Shown: positions 8,632 through 17,236 of the stretch, piece after piece
Layout of the letters: each line of letters begins with the position of its first letter
Position numbering within the stretch: position 1 is the first letter of the stretch
Assembly: GCA_965267405.1 (NCBI GenBank)
Contig: OZ253954.1
Span: 2,418,001 to 2,482,000, forward strand
Source: JAPPOI01 sp028818055
Lineage (GTDB): Bacteria; Pseudomonadota; Alphaproteobacteria; Rhodobacterales; Rhodobacteraceae
Direction: 5' to 3'
DNA: 64,000 nucleotides
Program-made: the position numbers and the translations under genes
Notes under the pieces: generated by a model
What the model saw: only the letters and a program-made list of their open reading frames with translations
The model's database searches: none
What the model was told of the DNA's origin: nothing

Positions 8632-9554
8632 GATAGTTCGTCTCGCGTTGGAGGGTTGGCTCCGGCACGACTTACGGTCACTGCGGCCGCCTGAACACCC
8701 AGCTCTAGTGCCGCCTTCGCAATTTCAGGTGACAAAGTTCTCAAACCGTCTTTGCTCAGTGCTCCGGCGTCTTGGAGTCCCGCCAAAACGCCTGCATTGA
8801 AGGTATCGCCAGCACCTACTGTATCAACGACCTCCACTTTATGGGCGACAACTTTGACCCCGAATTCTTTGGTGCGGGCCGTCGCACCGTCTGCCCCTTC
8901 GGTCAGGCAAACCAGAGAGACGCCTTTGTTCAAAAGGCTATCAACGGCTGCATCCAAGTCGTCGTTTCCAACGATCCACGCCAGATCCTCGTCGGACACT
9001 TTCACAATATCGCAGCAGCCTAACATTCGGTCGAGGCGCGCACGGTAAGCGGCTTCATCTGTAATAAATCCCTGACGCACATTGGGGTCCATCATAATGA
9101 CGCGTGAGTTTGACTCGCGCTCACAAAGCGCCGCGTAGGCTTCGGCACATGGCTCAACAACCAGTGAAATGCCCCCAAAGAAAAGTGCAGTCACATCGGA
9201 TTGATCAAGGCTCGGCAAATCTGCCTCGGTTAACATCCGTCCGGCGGTGTTTTCGTCATAAAAAGCGTAACTGGCTTGACCATCGACGAGCTTCACAAAG
9301 GCTAGAGTCGTCGGTCGATCTGACCGCGCTGCGAGTGAACTATCAACGTTTGATGCCGCAAGAGTTTCGACCAAGACGTCGCCAAACAGATCTTTGGATA
9401 GCCCTGTGAACAACCCAACCGGACAGCCCAAGCGGCCAAGGGCGATGCTGGTGTTGAACACAGCGCCGCCAGCGTAAGGCGCGAACGCGTTTTCGCCGTC
9501 GGTCGTTGATCGCGGCAACATATCGATCAAGGCTTCGCCAGCGCAAAGGATCAT
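8628..9554 (-). CDS. PfkB-family carbohydrate kinase (fructokinase-like)
   Basis: The ~308-residue ribokinase/PfkB-family sugar kinase opens with ILCAGEALIDML and has the N-terminal GGAVFNTSIALGRLG substrate loop. Its C-terminal DTVGAGDTFNAG motif carries the catalytic aspartate. Fructokinase is the likeliest assignment because of the GEALIDM opening, but the sugar is not fixed by sequence. I chose the ATG at 9554, which has GGGGACGG upstream; another in-frame ATG at 9569 lacks a visible ribosome site. It is followed by dtd with a 4-bp overlap. Confidence 0.85.
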   Translation of the reverse strand: MILCAGEALIDMLPRSTTDGENAFAPYAGGAVFNTSIALGRLGCPVGLFTGLSKDLFGDVLVETLAASNVDSSLAARSDRPTTLAFVKLVDGQASYAFYDENTAGRMLTEADLPSLDQSDVTALFFGGISLVVEPCAEAYAALCERESNSRVIMMDPNVRQGFITDEAAYRARLDRMLGCCDIVKVSDEDLAWIVGNDDLDAAVDSLLNKGVSLVCLTEGADGATARTKEFGVKVVAHKVEVVDTVGAGDTFNAGVLAGLQDAGALSKDGLRTLSPEIAKAALELGVQAAAVTVSRAGANPPTRDELS

Positions 9555-9627
9555 CTTGTCCGTCCCCATTTAAATTTTGACCGAAGGTCTAATGTTGCGC
9601 CCCTGTTAGCGCAAGCAGCAATGCTGG

Positions 9628-10719
9628 CTAAGCGCCACTAGCGTATAGATAACCCATAATGCCTGCCAATATCGCCGCGATGATCACTGCGATCGCAATT
9701 TTCCATGGCGACCAGGGGCGTTCGCCGGCGACTTGACCTGTTTGTCCGTTGACGACGAAGCGAAATGACTTTCCGCGATATCGATACGCGGCAAGCCAAA
9801 CTGGAACGAGGATGTGCTTGAACGTCACGTCGCTGATCTGAGTCTCTACATGATCGATGCGTTGACGATCGCCGCCGATGTCGAACTTGATGTCGCGCCT
9901 GATCTGGCGATCCATGATACCGCGGGCTTCGACGAATGCGTCCTGTAATTCAACCGTGTACGCCTCAGCCCGAAACCCAGCGAGATACTCTGGCTGATAC
10001 GGTTCCAAAGCCGTCAGGTCCCAATGCGCTGTCGCACCTCGGAATTTCTCGGGAAGCGCAGTCGAGGCAAGAACCAGAACGTCATCAAAGTACCTTGCAA
10101 CCCGGCCTGAAACTCTCCGCCAGCGCACTTTCTGTACTTGGATCGTTTCCATTTTGCCGTTGCGTCGCACGCGTCTCGATTCAGAATAAACTGTTCCGCG
10201 CTGGCCGTCATATCGGCTTTTAGTGTCTGCATCGAAGGTCCAGCATGGCGTATAGACGCCGCTTAGTTTTCGACCTTTTCGGGCGTATTCCGTCAGGCCG
10301 CTGGGTGCAAACCACAAGCTGCCAAGCCAATTGACCATGGCAACTCGGGCGGCGCTTTCATCCAGATAAAAGGGCAAAACGGCACGTGGTTTGATCTGGC
10401 GATTTTCACCGGTGTCGACGACGACTGGCGTGGCACAATACGGGCATTCGGTCGAGTGCACGTTCTCGTCAAACTCAATCTGCGCGCCGCAATTCGGGCA
10501 AGACGAGTTTCGAATGACTTCCGTATCTGCCGCCGACATCTCCACATTAAGCGCGGCCTGGAAATCTTGTTCGCGAATAGCGTCCGAACGCGACCACGGC
10601 CCGTGATCGATTGGCTCAGTGTTTCCGCAATGGTCACAGATCAGGCGCTCGTCACCGGGGTCAAACCTGAGGTCTGACCCGCAGTTCTCGCAGGGAAATC
10701 TGTGCTCTTCCGCGACCAT
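9628..10719 (-). CDS. Double zinc-ribbon membrane-anchored protein (YdjG-like)
   Basis: The 363-residue protein has two N-terminal zinc ribbons with four CxxC pairs (Cys10/13, 28/31, 74/77 and 92/95). A soluble middle region follows, then one C-terminal membrane segment at about residues 338-360, so it is probably tail-anchored with the ribbons in the cytoplasm. Proteins of this design are often labelled 'primosomal protein N' or 'TFIIB-type zinc ribbon' in databases, without evidence of such roles. It is the last gene of a six-gene minus-strand operon, 26 bp after an SPFH protein. That echoes the Bacillus subtilis ydjG/ydjI pairing next to a PspA homologue, hence a guess at membrane-stress function. 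Confidence 0.85.
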   Translation of the reverse strand: MVAEEHRFPCENCGSDLRFDPGDERLICDHCGNTEPIDHGPWSRSDAIREQDFQAALNVEMSAADTEVIRNSSCPNCGAQIEFDENVHSTECPYCATPVVVDTGENRQIKPRAVLPFYLDESAARVAMVNWLGSLWFAPSGLTEYARKGRKLSGVYTPCWTFDADTKSRYDGQRGTVYSESRRVRRNGKMETIQVQKVRWRRVSGRVARYFDDVLVLASTALPEKFRGATAHWDLTALEPYQPEYLAGFRAEAYTVELQDAFVEARGIMDRQIRRDIKFDIGGDRQRIDHVETQISDVTFKHILVPVWLAAYRYRGKSFRFVVNGQTGQVAGERPWSPWKIAIAVIIAAILAGIMGYLYASGA

Positions 10720-10745
10720 TTCGATGTTTTACACCTAGTCCAGCG

Positions 10746-11843
10746 TCAGGAACCGGGGGGTGGTGGTGGCGAGACCGTGAACAGTTCGGCAAGTTCGGTG
10801 TCTTCGGCCCGTTTCCAGCCGTCTTGGCCAGCGGTCCAAACCCAAGTTTCACGATCAACGCTGCCCTTATCGGCCCTTTGTCCGATTTCCGCCTTCGAGA
10901 ACGGCCCTTCAGTCTTCCCGTCTTTGGCGATGTGCCAAACATGCTCAACGGGCGGAGGAGGGGGGCTTGCCGCTTCAATGACCGGACGCGCGCCCCAAGG
11001 CCCCATCGTTTGGCCAGCCATTTGCATGCCCATTGCCGCGCCTAATCCCATGCCCATGGCCTGACCAGCGCCGCTGGATGGTTGCCCCATCGCTTCGGCT
11101 GCTTTGTAGCGCAGATGATCGTCCAGCGATCCCACCAATCCGCGCGAAGTTCGCTCGTCTAGTGCTTTTTCGACTGCAGGTGGCAGCGAGATATTCTCAA
11201 TGTACAACTCGGGCAACTCAAGCCCGTACGCAGCAATGCTTTCGCTGATGGCTCCCGCCAAAAGGCGGCCGAGTTCCTCGGTATTTGCTGCCATATCAAG
11301 AATTGGTATCGCAGCCGACGCGATAATCCGGCTGAACGCTTGTACGATGATGTTGCGAATTTGATAGCTGATTTCATCCATCGTGAACTCGCCATCCGTT
11401 CCTACGATTTCAACAAGAAACTTGCCGGGATCGCTAACTTTGACCGAGTACGTACCATAGGCACGAACACGGGTTGGGCCGAATTCTGGATCGCGTATCA
11501 TTATCGGATTCTTGGTACCCCACTTCAAATCCGTGAAGCGACGGGTGGCAATGAAGTACACCTCAGACTTGAAAGGTGACCGAAACCCATGATCCCAATG
11601 CTGAAGCGTTGTGAGAATGGGCATGTTGTTGGTCTCAAGCATATAAAGACCCGGCATGAACGTATCGGCCAACTGTCCTTCGTGAACAAAAACGGCTGCT
11701 TGTCCCTCGCGCACAGTGAGTTTGGCGCCATACTTGATTTCGTGGTCTTCGCGCTCAAATCGCCAGACCATTGTGTCTCGGGTGTCGTCCGTCCAATGGA
11801 TGACGTCGATAAACTCACCACTCAAAAAATCAAAAATACCCAT
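10746..11843 (-). CDS. SPFH-domain (YdjI-like) protein with C-terminal GYF_2 domain
   Basis: Residues 1-~240 of this 365-residue protein form an SPFH/'virion core protein'-type region (MGIFDFLSGEFIDVIHW…, then VFVHEGQLADTFMPG and the long IRNIIVQAF segment). A Gly/Met/Ala-rich linker and a Pro-rich stretch (AASPPPPPVE) follow. Residues ~299-355 form a GYF_2-like domain with the pattern W-x6-GKTEGPFS…WVW…GWKRAED. The tail ends in PPPPPGS. There is no signal peptide or clear membrane helix. SPFH proteins assemble into membrane-associated scaffolds, and GYF-type domains usually bind proline-rich peptides, which the protein itself contains. It lies 19 bp from the DUF2927 gene within the TelA/XpaC operon. 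The function is inferred as membrane surveillance. Confidence 0.87.
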   Translation of the reverse strand: MGIFDFLSGEFIDVIHWTDDTRDTMVWRFEREDHEIKYGAKLTVREGQAAVFVHEGQLADTFMPGLYMLETNNMPILTTLQHWDHGFRSPFKSEVYFIATRRFTDLKWGTKNPIMIRDPEFGPTRVRAYGTYSVKVSDPGKFLVEIVGTDGEFTMDEISYQIRNIIVQAFSRIIASAAIPILDMAANTEELGRLLAGAISESIAAYGLELPELYIENISLPPAVEKALDERTSRGLVGSLDDHLRYKAAEAMGQPSSGAGQAMGMGLGAAMGMQMAGQTMGPWGARPVIEAASPPPPPVEHVWHIAKDGKTEGPFSKAEIGQRADKGSVDRETWVWTAGQDGWKRAEDTELAELFTVSPPPPPGS

Positions 11844-11862
11844 ACTTTCCTCCTTTGGTCGG

Positions 11863-12798
11863 CTAGGTGGTAGGCGATGTCAGTGTTTCGGCAATCAGCC
11901 GAACGGTTGGTGCAGCTTCTGATTTGGTCATGCCGGGTGCGATGCGGCGATCATAAAGCATCTCCAAAAGCAATTCATCATGGGTGGTCAGCCGCCCATA
12001 TTCATCATCGTCGTTGAAAATCGAAGGTCTGGCGCGTGCGCTATCATTGGCCAATCCCAATCCTTGGGCGATTTCCTCATGAATACACGAGGCTCGAAGG
12101 CGGTCGGGCAACTCTGCACGGATTATGGCGACCGCTCTGCTGTAGACAGATTTGTTTTCCGGATCGGACGCGAAAACCACGCAATAGGTTTCGCGCGGCA
12201 TGTTTTCGACGAAGTCTGTTTCGGCGCTCGAGATACCTGGGATTAGACCCTTCAATAATGCTCCAGAGCGTCTCAGTTCCTGGTCGTTCAGAAGCAAAAC
12301 GTGAAAGTTCCCATTTCGTGATACAACATTCACGGGGTGCGATGTGGCGCGTTCAAGCCGTAGTGCAAGGCGTGCCACTTCCTGTCGATCAGAGGCGGCG
12401 CGATCGGCATCAACACTTGGGCCGGCATAGATCTGCAATCTCACCGGCTCTTGCCATCGATGCAGCGCGCTATCCGTCGGCCGCTGTACCATGCGGCCTC
12501 CGACATCCGAAAACTCTTGGCTGAATGCCAAATCGAGAAAGTTGCGCGCCAGCATTTCGGATGTGAAAGGAGCGTCCGGCCCGCCGCCGTCATCTCGCAG
12601 AAGGCCGCGAACGACCAACCCATCTTCGACACGCTGGAAGAACTGCTCAGATTCGAAACTCCGCGCATCACGTTCTTCGAACCGGGGTTCAGGTGACGGG
12701 CTGGCGTCAGGTGGCGACGACCCAAGGCCCGCACCGGGAAAATCGGCACAGGCCGCGAGTAGGGGCAGCAGGCCCAGAGTGATCAGCGCCTGCCGCAT
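11863..12798 (-). CDS. DUF2927 lipoprotein, zincin-like
   Basis: The 311-residue protein has a short lipoprotein signal ending LAAC (Cys17) and a Pro/Ser-rich spacer, so it is probably anchored to a membrane facing the periplasm. The body matches the DUF2927 pattern: a C-terminal CIHEEIAQGLGLAND segment followed by PSIFNDDDEYG and HDELLLEMLYD. The HEEIAQ element resembles a metalloprotease HExxx site, with further His/Asp/Glu residues downstream, but proteolysis is not shown. The start lies 5 bases after the telA stop. Its membership in the TelA/XpaC/SPFH operon is the main clue to function. Confidence 0.85.
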   Translation of the reverse strand: MRQALITLGLLPLLAACADFPGAGLGSSPPDASPSPEPRFEERDARSFESEQFFQRVEDGLVVRGLLRDDGGGPDAPFTSEMLARNFLDLAFSQEFSDVGGRMVQRPTDSALHRWQEPVRLQIYAGPSVDADRAASDRQEVARLALRLERATSHPVNVVSRNGNFHVLLLNDQELRRSGALLKGLIPGISSAETDFVENMPRETYCVVFASDPENKSVYSRAVAIIRAELPDRLRASCIHEEIAQGLGLANDSARARPSIFNDDDEYGRLTTHDELLLEMLYDRRIAPGMTKSEAAPTVRLIAETLTSPTT

Positions 12799-12803
12799 CT
12801 GCC

Positions 12804-13994
12804 TTATGACGGCACGCTTTCTCCGGAATTGGAGCCAATTCCGTCTTTCCGTGCCTTCGCAGATGCCAAAGTCGCCTTAAGTTCCGCTTCCATCTTTTTG
12901 AGCTCTTCCTCGGCAGCGGCGCGTTTGGCTTTGCCTTCGTCCGCAATCGACAGGCTTTCCTCGATCGTAGCAATAAGATCGGCATTCGCCTGTTTCACGG
13001 CGTCGATATCGAAAACTCCACGCTCCATTTCCTCGCGAATGGTCTTGTTCGCTTCGCGAAGGTTCTTAGCATTTGCGGTGAGCAACTCATTTGTCAGGTC
13101 GTTTGCGTCACGAACTGCTTCAGCAGCATCTTGACTGCGTTGGATCGTGACAGCTTGCGCCAGTTGCGTTTCCCAAAGTGGGACTGTGTTTACAAGCGTC
13201 GAGTTGATCTTAGTCACCAGCGACTTGTCGTTTTCCTGAACCAAACGGATCGAAGGCAACGATTGCATGGTGACTTGGCGCGTCAGCTTCAGGTCGTGCA
13301 CTCGACGTTCAAGGTCGTCACGTGCAGCACGAAGATCGCGAAGCTCTTGGGCCGCCATCACTCCTTGCTCTTCTGGAGCGGTCTCGACAGCTTTTTCCTT
13401 GTCAGGAATTTCCACGGTGTCCAGGCGATCAAGTTTTTCTTCCCCGGCAGCAATGTACAGCGCCAGCTCATCGTAGAAATTGAGTGTTTTATCATAGAGT
13501 TGGTCGAGAGACTTGATGTCCTTCAGAAGCGTATGTTCGTGCCTAAGAAGGTTGTCGGTGATCTTGTCGATCTGTCCTTGCACGTCTTCGAATCGGGCCA
13601 CGAAGTTGTGGAACGGTGCTGCACGGCCCAAAAGACGCTCCCACCAAGAGCGCTTGCGCCGCACATCCAGTTCGCTGACCGAAAATCCACGTATCGTTGA
13701 AACGATATCGCGCAAACTGTCACCCGCAGGACCAACGTCTTTGTTGCGAACGTCGGCCAGCATGGATTGACTGATTTCTTGCAGCTCTGTTTGCGCGGCC
13801 GAGCCAAAAGACACGATCGAATTCGTGTCTGCCATGTCAATTTCACCGATACGCTTTTCGATCTCGGCAGACGTCGCTGGGTCAGCAGCTTCTAAGGCGA
13901 CGATTTCATTCTTGGGTTCAACGAGCTGGAACTCGCTGACTTCCTTCACAAGCGCTTCCGACTCTACCGCCTTTTGGCGAACGGTGTCTGACAT
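12804..13994 (-). CDS. telA: TelA-family (toxic anion resistance) protein
   Basis: The 396-residue protein is largely alpha-helical with predicted coiled coils and is soluble. It fits the TelA/YaaN family: VxFGxxAQxELxxISxxML near residues 60-80, a central WWERLLGRAAPFHNF segment, and a C-terminal half rich in charged helices. TelA was named for tellurite resistance, but the family is broadly linked to Ter-type envelope and chemical stress and often pairs with XpaC. Here XpaC precedes it by 40 bp. Tellurite resistance itself is not claimed. Confidence 0.9.
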   Translation of the reverse strand: MSDTVRQKAVESEALVKEVSEFQLVEPKNEIVALEAADPATSAEIEKRIGEIDMADTNSIVSFGSAAQTELQEISQSMLADVRNKDVGPAGDSLRDIVSTIRGFSVSELDVRRKRSWWERLLGRAAPFHNFVARFEDVQGQIDKITDNLLRHEHTLLKDIKSLDQLYDKTLNFYDELALYIAAGEEKLDRLDTVEIPDKEKAVETAPEEQGVMAAQELRDLRAARDDLERRVHDLKLTRQVTMQSLPSIRLVQENDKSLVTKINSTLVNTVPLWETQLAQAVTIQRSQDAAEAVRDANDLTNELLTANAKNLREANKTIREEMERGVFDIDAVKQANADLIATIEESLSIADEGKAKRAAAEEELKKMEAELKATLASAKARKDGIGSNSGESVPS

Positions 13995-14034
13995 GATTTG
14001 TGTTCCCTCTAGATTTCGACTGGTGACAGGTCAT

Positions 14035-14901
14035 TCATCCCTTAATGCCTTCCCGCGCCAGCCGGTCGCGGAGCACTTCAATTTCAACATCCAAATTTGA
14101 TTTGTCGTCGAGCAGCATTTTCTCGGTGCGCGCTGTGAACGATCCTTCCAGATCATCCAACAAGGCCTCGTAATCCGTTCGTGCGGCTTCGTTTTTGGAC
14201 CGCGAGTAAAGGTCTGCAAACTGAAACGTCGCGTCGCGCGCGCCCAAAAGATAAACGCCCAAGAACCGGCGTGCACCGGTGAGATCACGCGGATCGTCTT
14301 CGACAGCTCTAAACATTTTTTGGGCAGTCTCGGCGAAAGCATCTACACGTCGGTTCAGTGCAGGAACGCCAGCACCTCTAATCGCGTCCTTCATGGCCGA
14401 GATGTGCCGCTCGGCTTCATCCACCGCCTTGGCCACGCGATCGGTCTGAAAAGTATCGCCATTTGCGACACCTTTGTGTTTCAGCGGGTCCGGGCCGAAA
14501 GCAAGGAAATGCAAAATCGTGCCAAGTCCTGCAAACACGATTGGGTTCACAAGCGATGGTGAAGCGGGATCGTATCCCGCCAAGGCAAGTCCGATGCCCA
14601 TCAGAACGCTGCCAAATATCTTTCGTGGGATTGCAGGGCGTTTGGCTACGCGGCGCGCGTTGTAAGCGTCTTGGGCTTTGATGCCCTCGCTCGTTAGCCA
14701 GGCCGCTAATTCGAGGATCCCAAAGGCCGCCAAATCCACGGCCATGCCAAGCGGCTCCTGTTGGAACGCCGACAACACGAGAATGAAGGGAACTATAAAC
14801 AAGATGCGCATGCGCGCCGACGCGCTTCGGCGCCGTGGTAGGTGCCCCCCCGCACTTGGCTGTGCGTCCGGGCTGTATTTCCCGCCATACCTTTGCGCCA
14901 T
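14035..14901 (-). CDS. XpaC-like membrane protein (5-bromo-4-chloroindolyl phosphate hydrolysis family)
   Basis: The 288-residue protein has a polar, Arg-rich N-terminus, then hydrophobic segments near residues 32-70 and 95-135, then a ~150-residue helical cytoplasmic domain. That layout and the neighbouring telA match the XpaC family. The B. subtilis family name comes from hydrolysis of a dye substrate, and the true activity is unknown. The start codon overlaps the stop of the small upstream gene (TGATG), so translation is likely coupled. Confidence 0.85.
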   Translation of the reverse strand: MAQRYGGKYSPDAQPSAGGHLPRRRSASARMRILFIVPFILVLSAFQQEPLGMAVDLAAFGILELAAWLTSEGIKAQDAYNARRVAKRPAIPRKIFGSVLMGIGLALAGYDPASPSLVNPIVFAGLGTILHFLAFGPDPLKHKGVANGDTFQTDRVAKAVDEAERHISAMKDAIRGAGVPALNRRVDAFAETAQKMFRAVEDDPRDLTGARRFLGVYLLGARDATFQFADLYSRSKNEAARTDYEALLDDLEGSFTARTEKMLLDDKSNLDVEIEVLRDRLAREGIKG

Positions 14902-15098
14902 CAGCTCATGCCCGTTCCTGCGGCATAGGCGATAAGCGCGAGCAATAGAAGAAATGCAATCTTCTGCAATTTGTCCCCCACGACCTCAGTTGAATCTGCC
15001 CCGTCCGGTGCGAATGAACGCGCGATACTGGCAGCTGCCCATACAAATAGTACAAGCACCAATGCCAATAGCAGAGCGACCCAAATTAGCCTAATCAT
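14901..15098 (-). CDS. Small two-helix membrane protein, first gene of the telA operon
   Basis: The 65-residue product has two hydrophobic helices (about residues 3-27 and 45-62) separated by a short polar loop (APDGADSTEVVGDK). I do not recognise a named family. It is believed real because its stop overlaps the xpaC start (TGATG), its composition is a clean membrane hairpin, and a GAGGA element precedes the ATG. It may be a small partner or anchor for the XpaC/TelA products. Confidence 0.7.
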   Translation of the reverse strand: MIRLIWVALLLALVLVLFVWAAASIARSFAPDGADSTEVVGDKLQKIAFLLLLALIAYAAGTGMS

Positions 15099-15122
15099 TC
15101 CGGTGAGCAGTCCTCAGGTTCA

Positions 15123-15145
15123 CGGCGTTAACATATGTGACGCCG
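15123..15145. promoter_or_regulatory. Palindrome upstream of the telA operon
   Basis: CGGCGT at 15123-15128 is repeated inverted as ACGCCG at 15140-15145, and the 11-nt centre contains the palindrome ACATATGT. It lies 25-47 bp upstream of the first operon gene (start 15098), in an 82-bp gap, and has no T-run as expected for a terminator. An operator for the stress operon is the natural reading; the regulator is unknown. Confidence 0.4.
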
Positions 15146-15180
15146 CGCTCGCATGCTATAGCGCTGCTCATATTTGCAAC

Positions 15181-15975
15181 TTATCCGCGAGATTTCCCCG
15201 TACGCCTGCGAGTCACGCGTTTCTTTGCTGATTTGTTTGGCGAATCTTCATTATCTAGACCCAGTTGATCGCGTACGACCTTTCCGCGAACTTCTTCCAG
15301 TTCACCTGGCTTCAGCTCGCCAAGGCGAAACGGACCGTAAGACACACGTATCAACCGGTTCACGGGATAACCGATGCTCTCCATTGCTTTGCGGATTTCT
15401 CGGTTCTTACCTTCACGAAGCCCAACCGTCGCCCAAGCATTTCGTCCTTGCTGGCGGTCCAGAGTGACCTCCATCGGCTGATATTTTTGTCCGTCAACGG
15501 TCAAGCCGTCGCGCAGAGGTTGAAAGTCTTCATCCTTTGGCGTGCCGTGAATACGAACGCGATATTTCCTCAACCAGCCGGTCGAGGGCAGTTCTAAACG
15601 GCGTTTGATTTCTCCGTCGTTGGTAAGCAGCAGCAATCCTTCCGACGTTAGGTCCAACCGTCCTACGCTCATCACCCGAGGCAACCCCTCTGGCAAATTG
15701 TCGAAAACGGTCTCTCTTCCTTTTTCGTCTTTCGCACTGGTTACAAGCCCCGTGGGTTTATAATACCTCCACAGTCTTGGACGGTCCGCAGCTGCGACTT
15801 CAACGCCGTCGACTTTAAACACTTCGTCTCCGGTTACCAAAGTTGCGGGCGTGTCCAGCACCTTGCCATCAACTGAAATCCGGCCGGCCTCGATCATGCG
15901 TTCGACTTCACGACGAGAAGCTACGCCGCGGCGCGCCAGATGTTTAGCGATGCGTTCTGTTGGTTTGTCTGCCAT
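15181..15975 (-). CDS. rluB: 23S rRNA pseudouridine synthase, RluB/RsuA family
   Basis: An N-terminal S4 RNA-binding domain (about residues 6-60, HLARRGVASRREVERMI) is followed by the RsuA-type catalytic domain. The catalytic Asp is in GRLDLTSEGLLLLTNDGE, and a REGKNREIRK motif lies near residue 190. The C-terminus is a basic tail (KKRVTRRRTGKSRG), which is common in the alphaproteobacterial proteins. RluB modifies U2605 of 23S rRNA in E. coli. RluE/RsuA specificity is possible but the S4 domain and length favour RluB. It is divergent from tadA. Confidence 0.9.
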   Translation of the reverse strand: MADKPTERIAKHLARRGVASRREVERMIEAGRISVDGKVLDTPATLVTGDEVFKVDGVEVAAADRPRLWRYYKPTGLVTSAKDEKGRETVFDNLPEGLPRVMSVGRLDLTSEGLLLLTNDGEIKRRLELPSTGWLRKYRVRIHGTPKDEDFQPLRDGLTVDGQKYQPMEVTLDRQQGRNAWATVGLREGKNREIRKAMESIGYPVNRLIRVSYGPFRLGELKPGELEEVRGKVVRDQLGLDNEDSPNKSAKKRVTRRRTGKSRG

Positions 15976-16053
15976 GGCGCGGACTTATCCGGCGCAAGGA
16001 CTTCTGAAAAGAACATTCTTGCGTTGAGCCGACTGGGGCGGCAATCAGAGTTC

Positions 16054-16503
16054 ATGACGTTCAATAGCCAAATGAAGACAGCTTTGGAGGAAGCAAATAC
16101 TGCCGCGCAACGGGGCGAAGTCCCGGTAGGGGCTGTGCTGGTTGGGCCGGACGGAGCAATTTTGGCAAGGGCCGGAAATCGGACGCGCGAACTCTTTGAT
16201 CCGACGGGACACGCAGAAATCCTCGTAATCCGACAAGCCTGCGAAACGCTTGGCTCCGAACGCTTAAGCGGTTGCGATCTCTATGTGACATTGGAGCCAT
16301 GCCCGATGTGCGCGGCGGCGATATCTGCCGCCAGAATTGCGCGGCTCTACTATGGGGCGTCTGACCCCAAGTCTGGCGGCATTGAATCCGGACCACGGAT
16401 ATTTGATCATCCGCAGTCACACCACGTTCCCGAAGTCTATGGCGGCATCGCTGAAAGCGAATGTGCGGCCTTGCTCAAATCGTTCTTTGCGGAACGCCGT
16501 TAA
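16054..16503 (+). CDS. tadA: tRNA-specific adenosine deaminase
   Basis: TadA converts the wobble adenosine of tRNA-Arg(ACG) to inosine. The 149-residue protein has the zinc and catalytic motifs HAE (in GHAEILVI) and PCPMC. The ATG at 16054 gives the family's normal length; an upstream in-frame extension to 15940 overlaps rluB and was rejected. The 3' end overlaps the convergent UPF0173 gene by 4 bp. Confidence 0.92.
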   Translation: MTFNSQMKTALEEANTAAQRGEVPVGAVLVGPDGAILARAGNRTRELFDPTGHAEILVIRQACETLGSERLSGCDLYVTLEPCPMCAAAISAARIARLYYGASDPKSGGIESGPRIFDHPQSHHVPEVYGGIAESECAALLKSFFAERR

Positions 16504-17192
16504 AACTCGACGGTCTGCATGACTTCCGGCGTTTTCACGTCGACGTCGGGCAATGCCGCAACCAACGCGTCGGCACTTTGCTCGAGAAGCGGGAACGTTT
16601 TGTAGTGACACGGAATTACTGTATTGAAATTAAAGAATTTTTTTGCGGCCCAAGCCGCAGCCTTCATGTCCATTGTGAAATGGCCGCCGGCGCACAGGAT
16701 GCCGATGTCTGGCGAGTAGTATTCACCCATCCAACCCATATCGGCCATAATGTCGGTATCACCCGAAAAATAGATCGTATGACCTTCGCCCGAAATCATG
16801 AAACCAGCTTCTGCACCGGCGTAGATGGGCCCGTCATCGCCGCCAAGTGATGAGGAATGCGCGGCGGCAACCATGCTGACGGATGCATTGCCAAGTTGAA
16901 CGGTACCACCTTTGTTGAAGCCGATAGTCGAGACCCCGTGGGAAGCTTCCCAGAAACTCATGAGATCAAAGATACCGACGACGGGTGCGCCCGTTTCTTG
17001 CGACAAAGCGACGGCGTCGCCTGTATGGTCGCCATGACCGTGACTTATCAGGATGTGGGTTGCTCCAACCACCGCTTCAGCCCGTTGTTCCTGGGGAAAG
17101 ACGGGATTGCCTGTAAACCACGGATCGACGAGCAATACCTGGTCTTCGATCTCAATTCGAAATCCAGAATGTCCTAGCCACGTGATTTTCAT
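16500..17192 (-). CDS. UPF0173 metal-dependent hydrolase (metallo-beta-lactamase fold)
   Basis: The 230-residue protein begins MKITWLGHSGFRIEI and carries the metallo-beta-lactamase metal motif HGHGDHTGD near residue 51, then FSGDTDIMADM and a final CHYKTFPLL motif. This pattern identifies the UPF0173 family, a group of hydrolases of unknown substrate. GGGAGGAAG precedes the start, giving a strong ribosome site. It has no obvious operon partner. Confidence 0.9.
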   Translation of the reverse strand: MKITWLGHSGFRIEIEDQVLLVDPWFTGNPVFPQEQRAEAVVGATHILISHGHGDHTGDAVALSQETGAPVVGIFDLMSFWEASHGVSTIGFNKGGTVQLGNASVSMVAAAHSSSLGGDDGPIYAGAEAGFMISGEGHTIYFSGDTDIMADMGWMGEYYSPDIGILCAGGHFTMDMKAAAWAAKKFFNFNTVIPCHYKTFPLLEQSADALVAALPDVDVKTPEVMQTVEF

Positions 17193-17236
17193 GTCTTCCT
17201 CCCTATTTTCTTAAAGACAGGATAACAGGAATTCCC

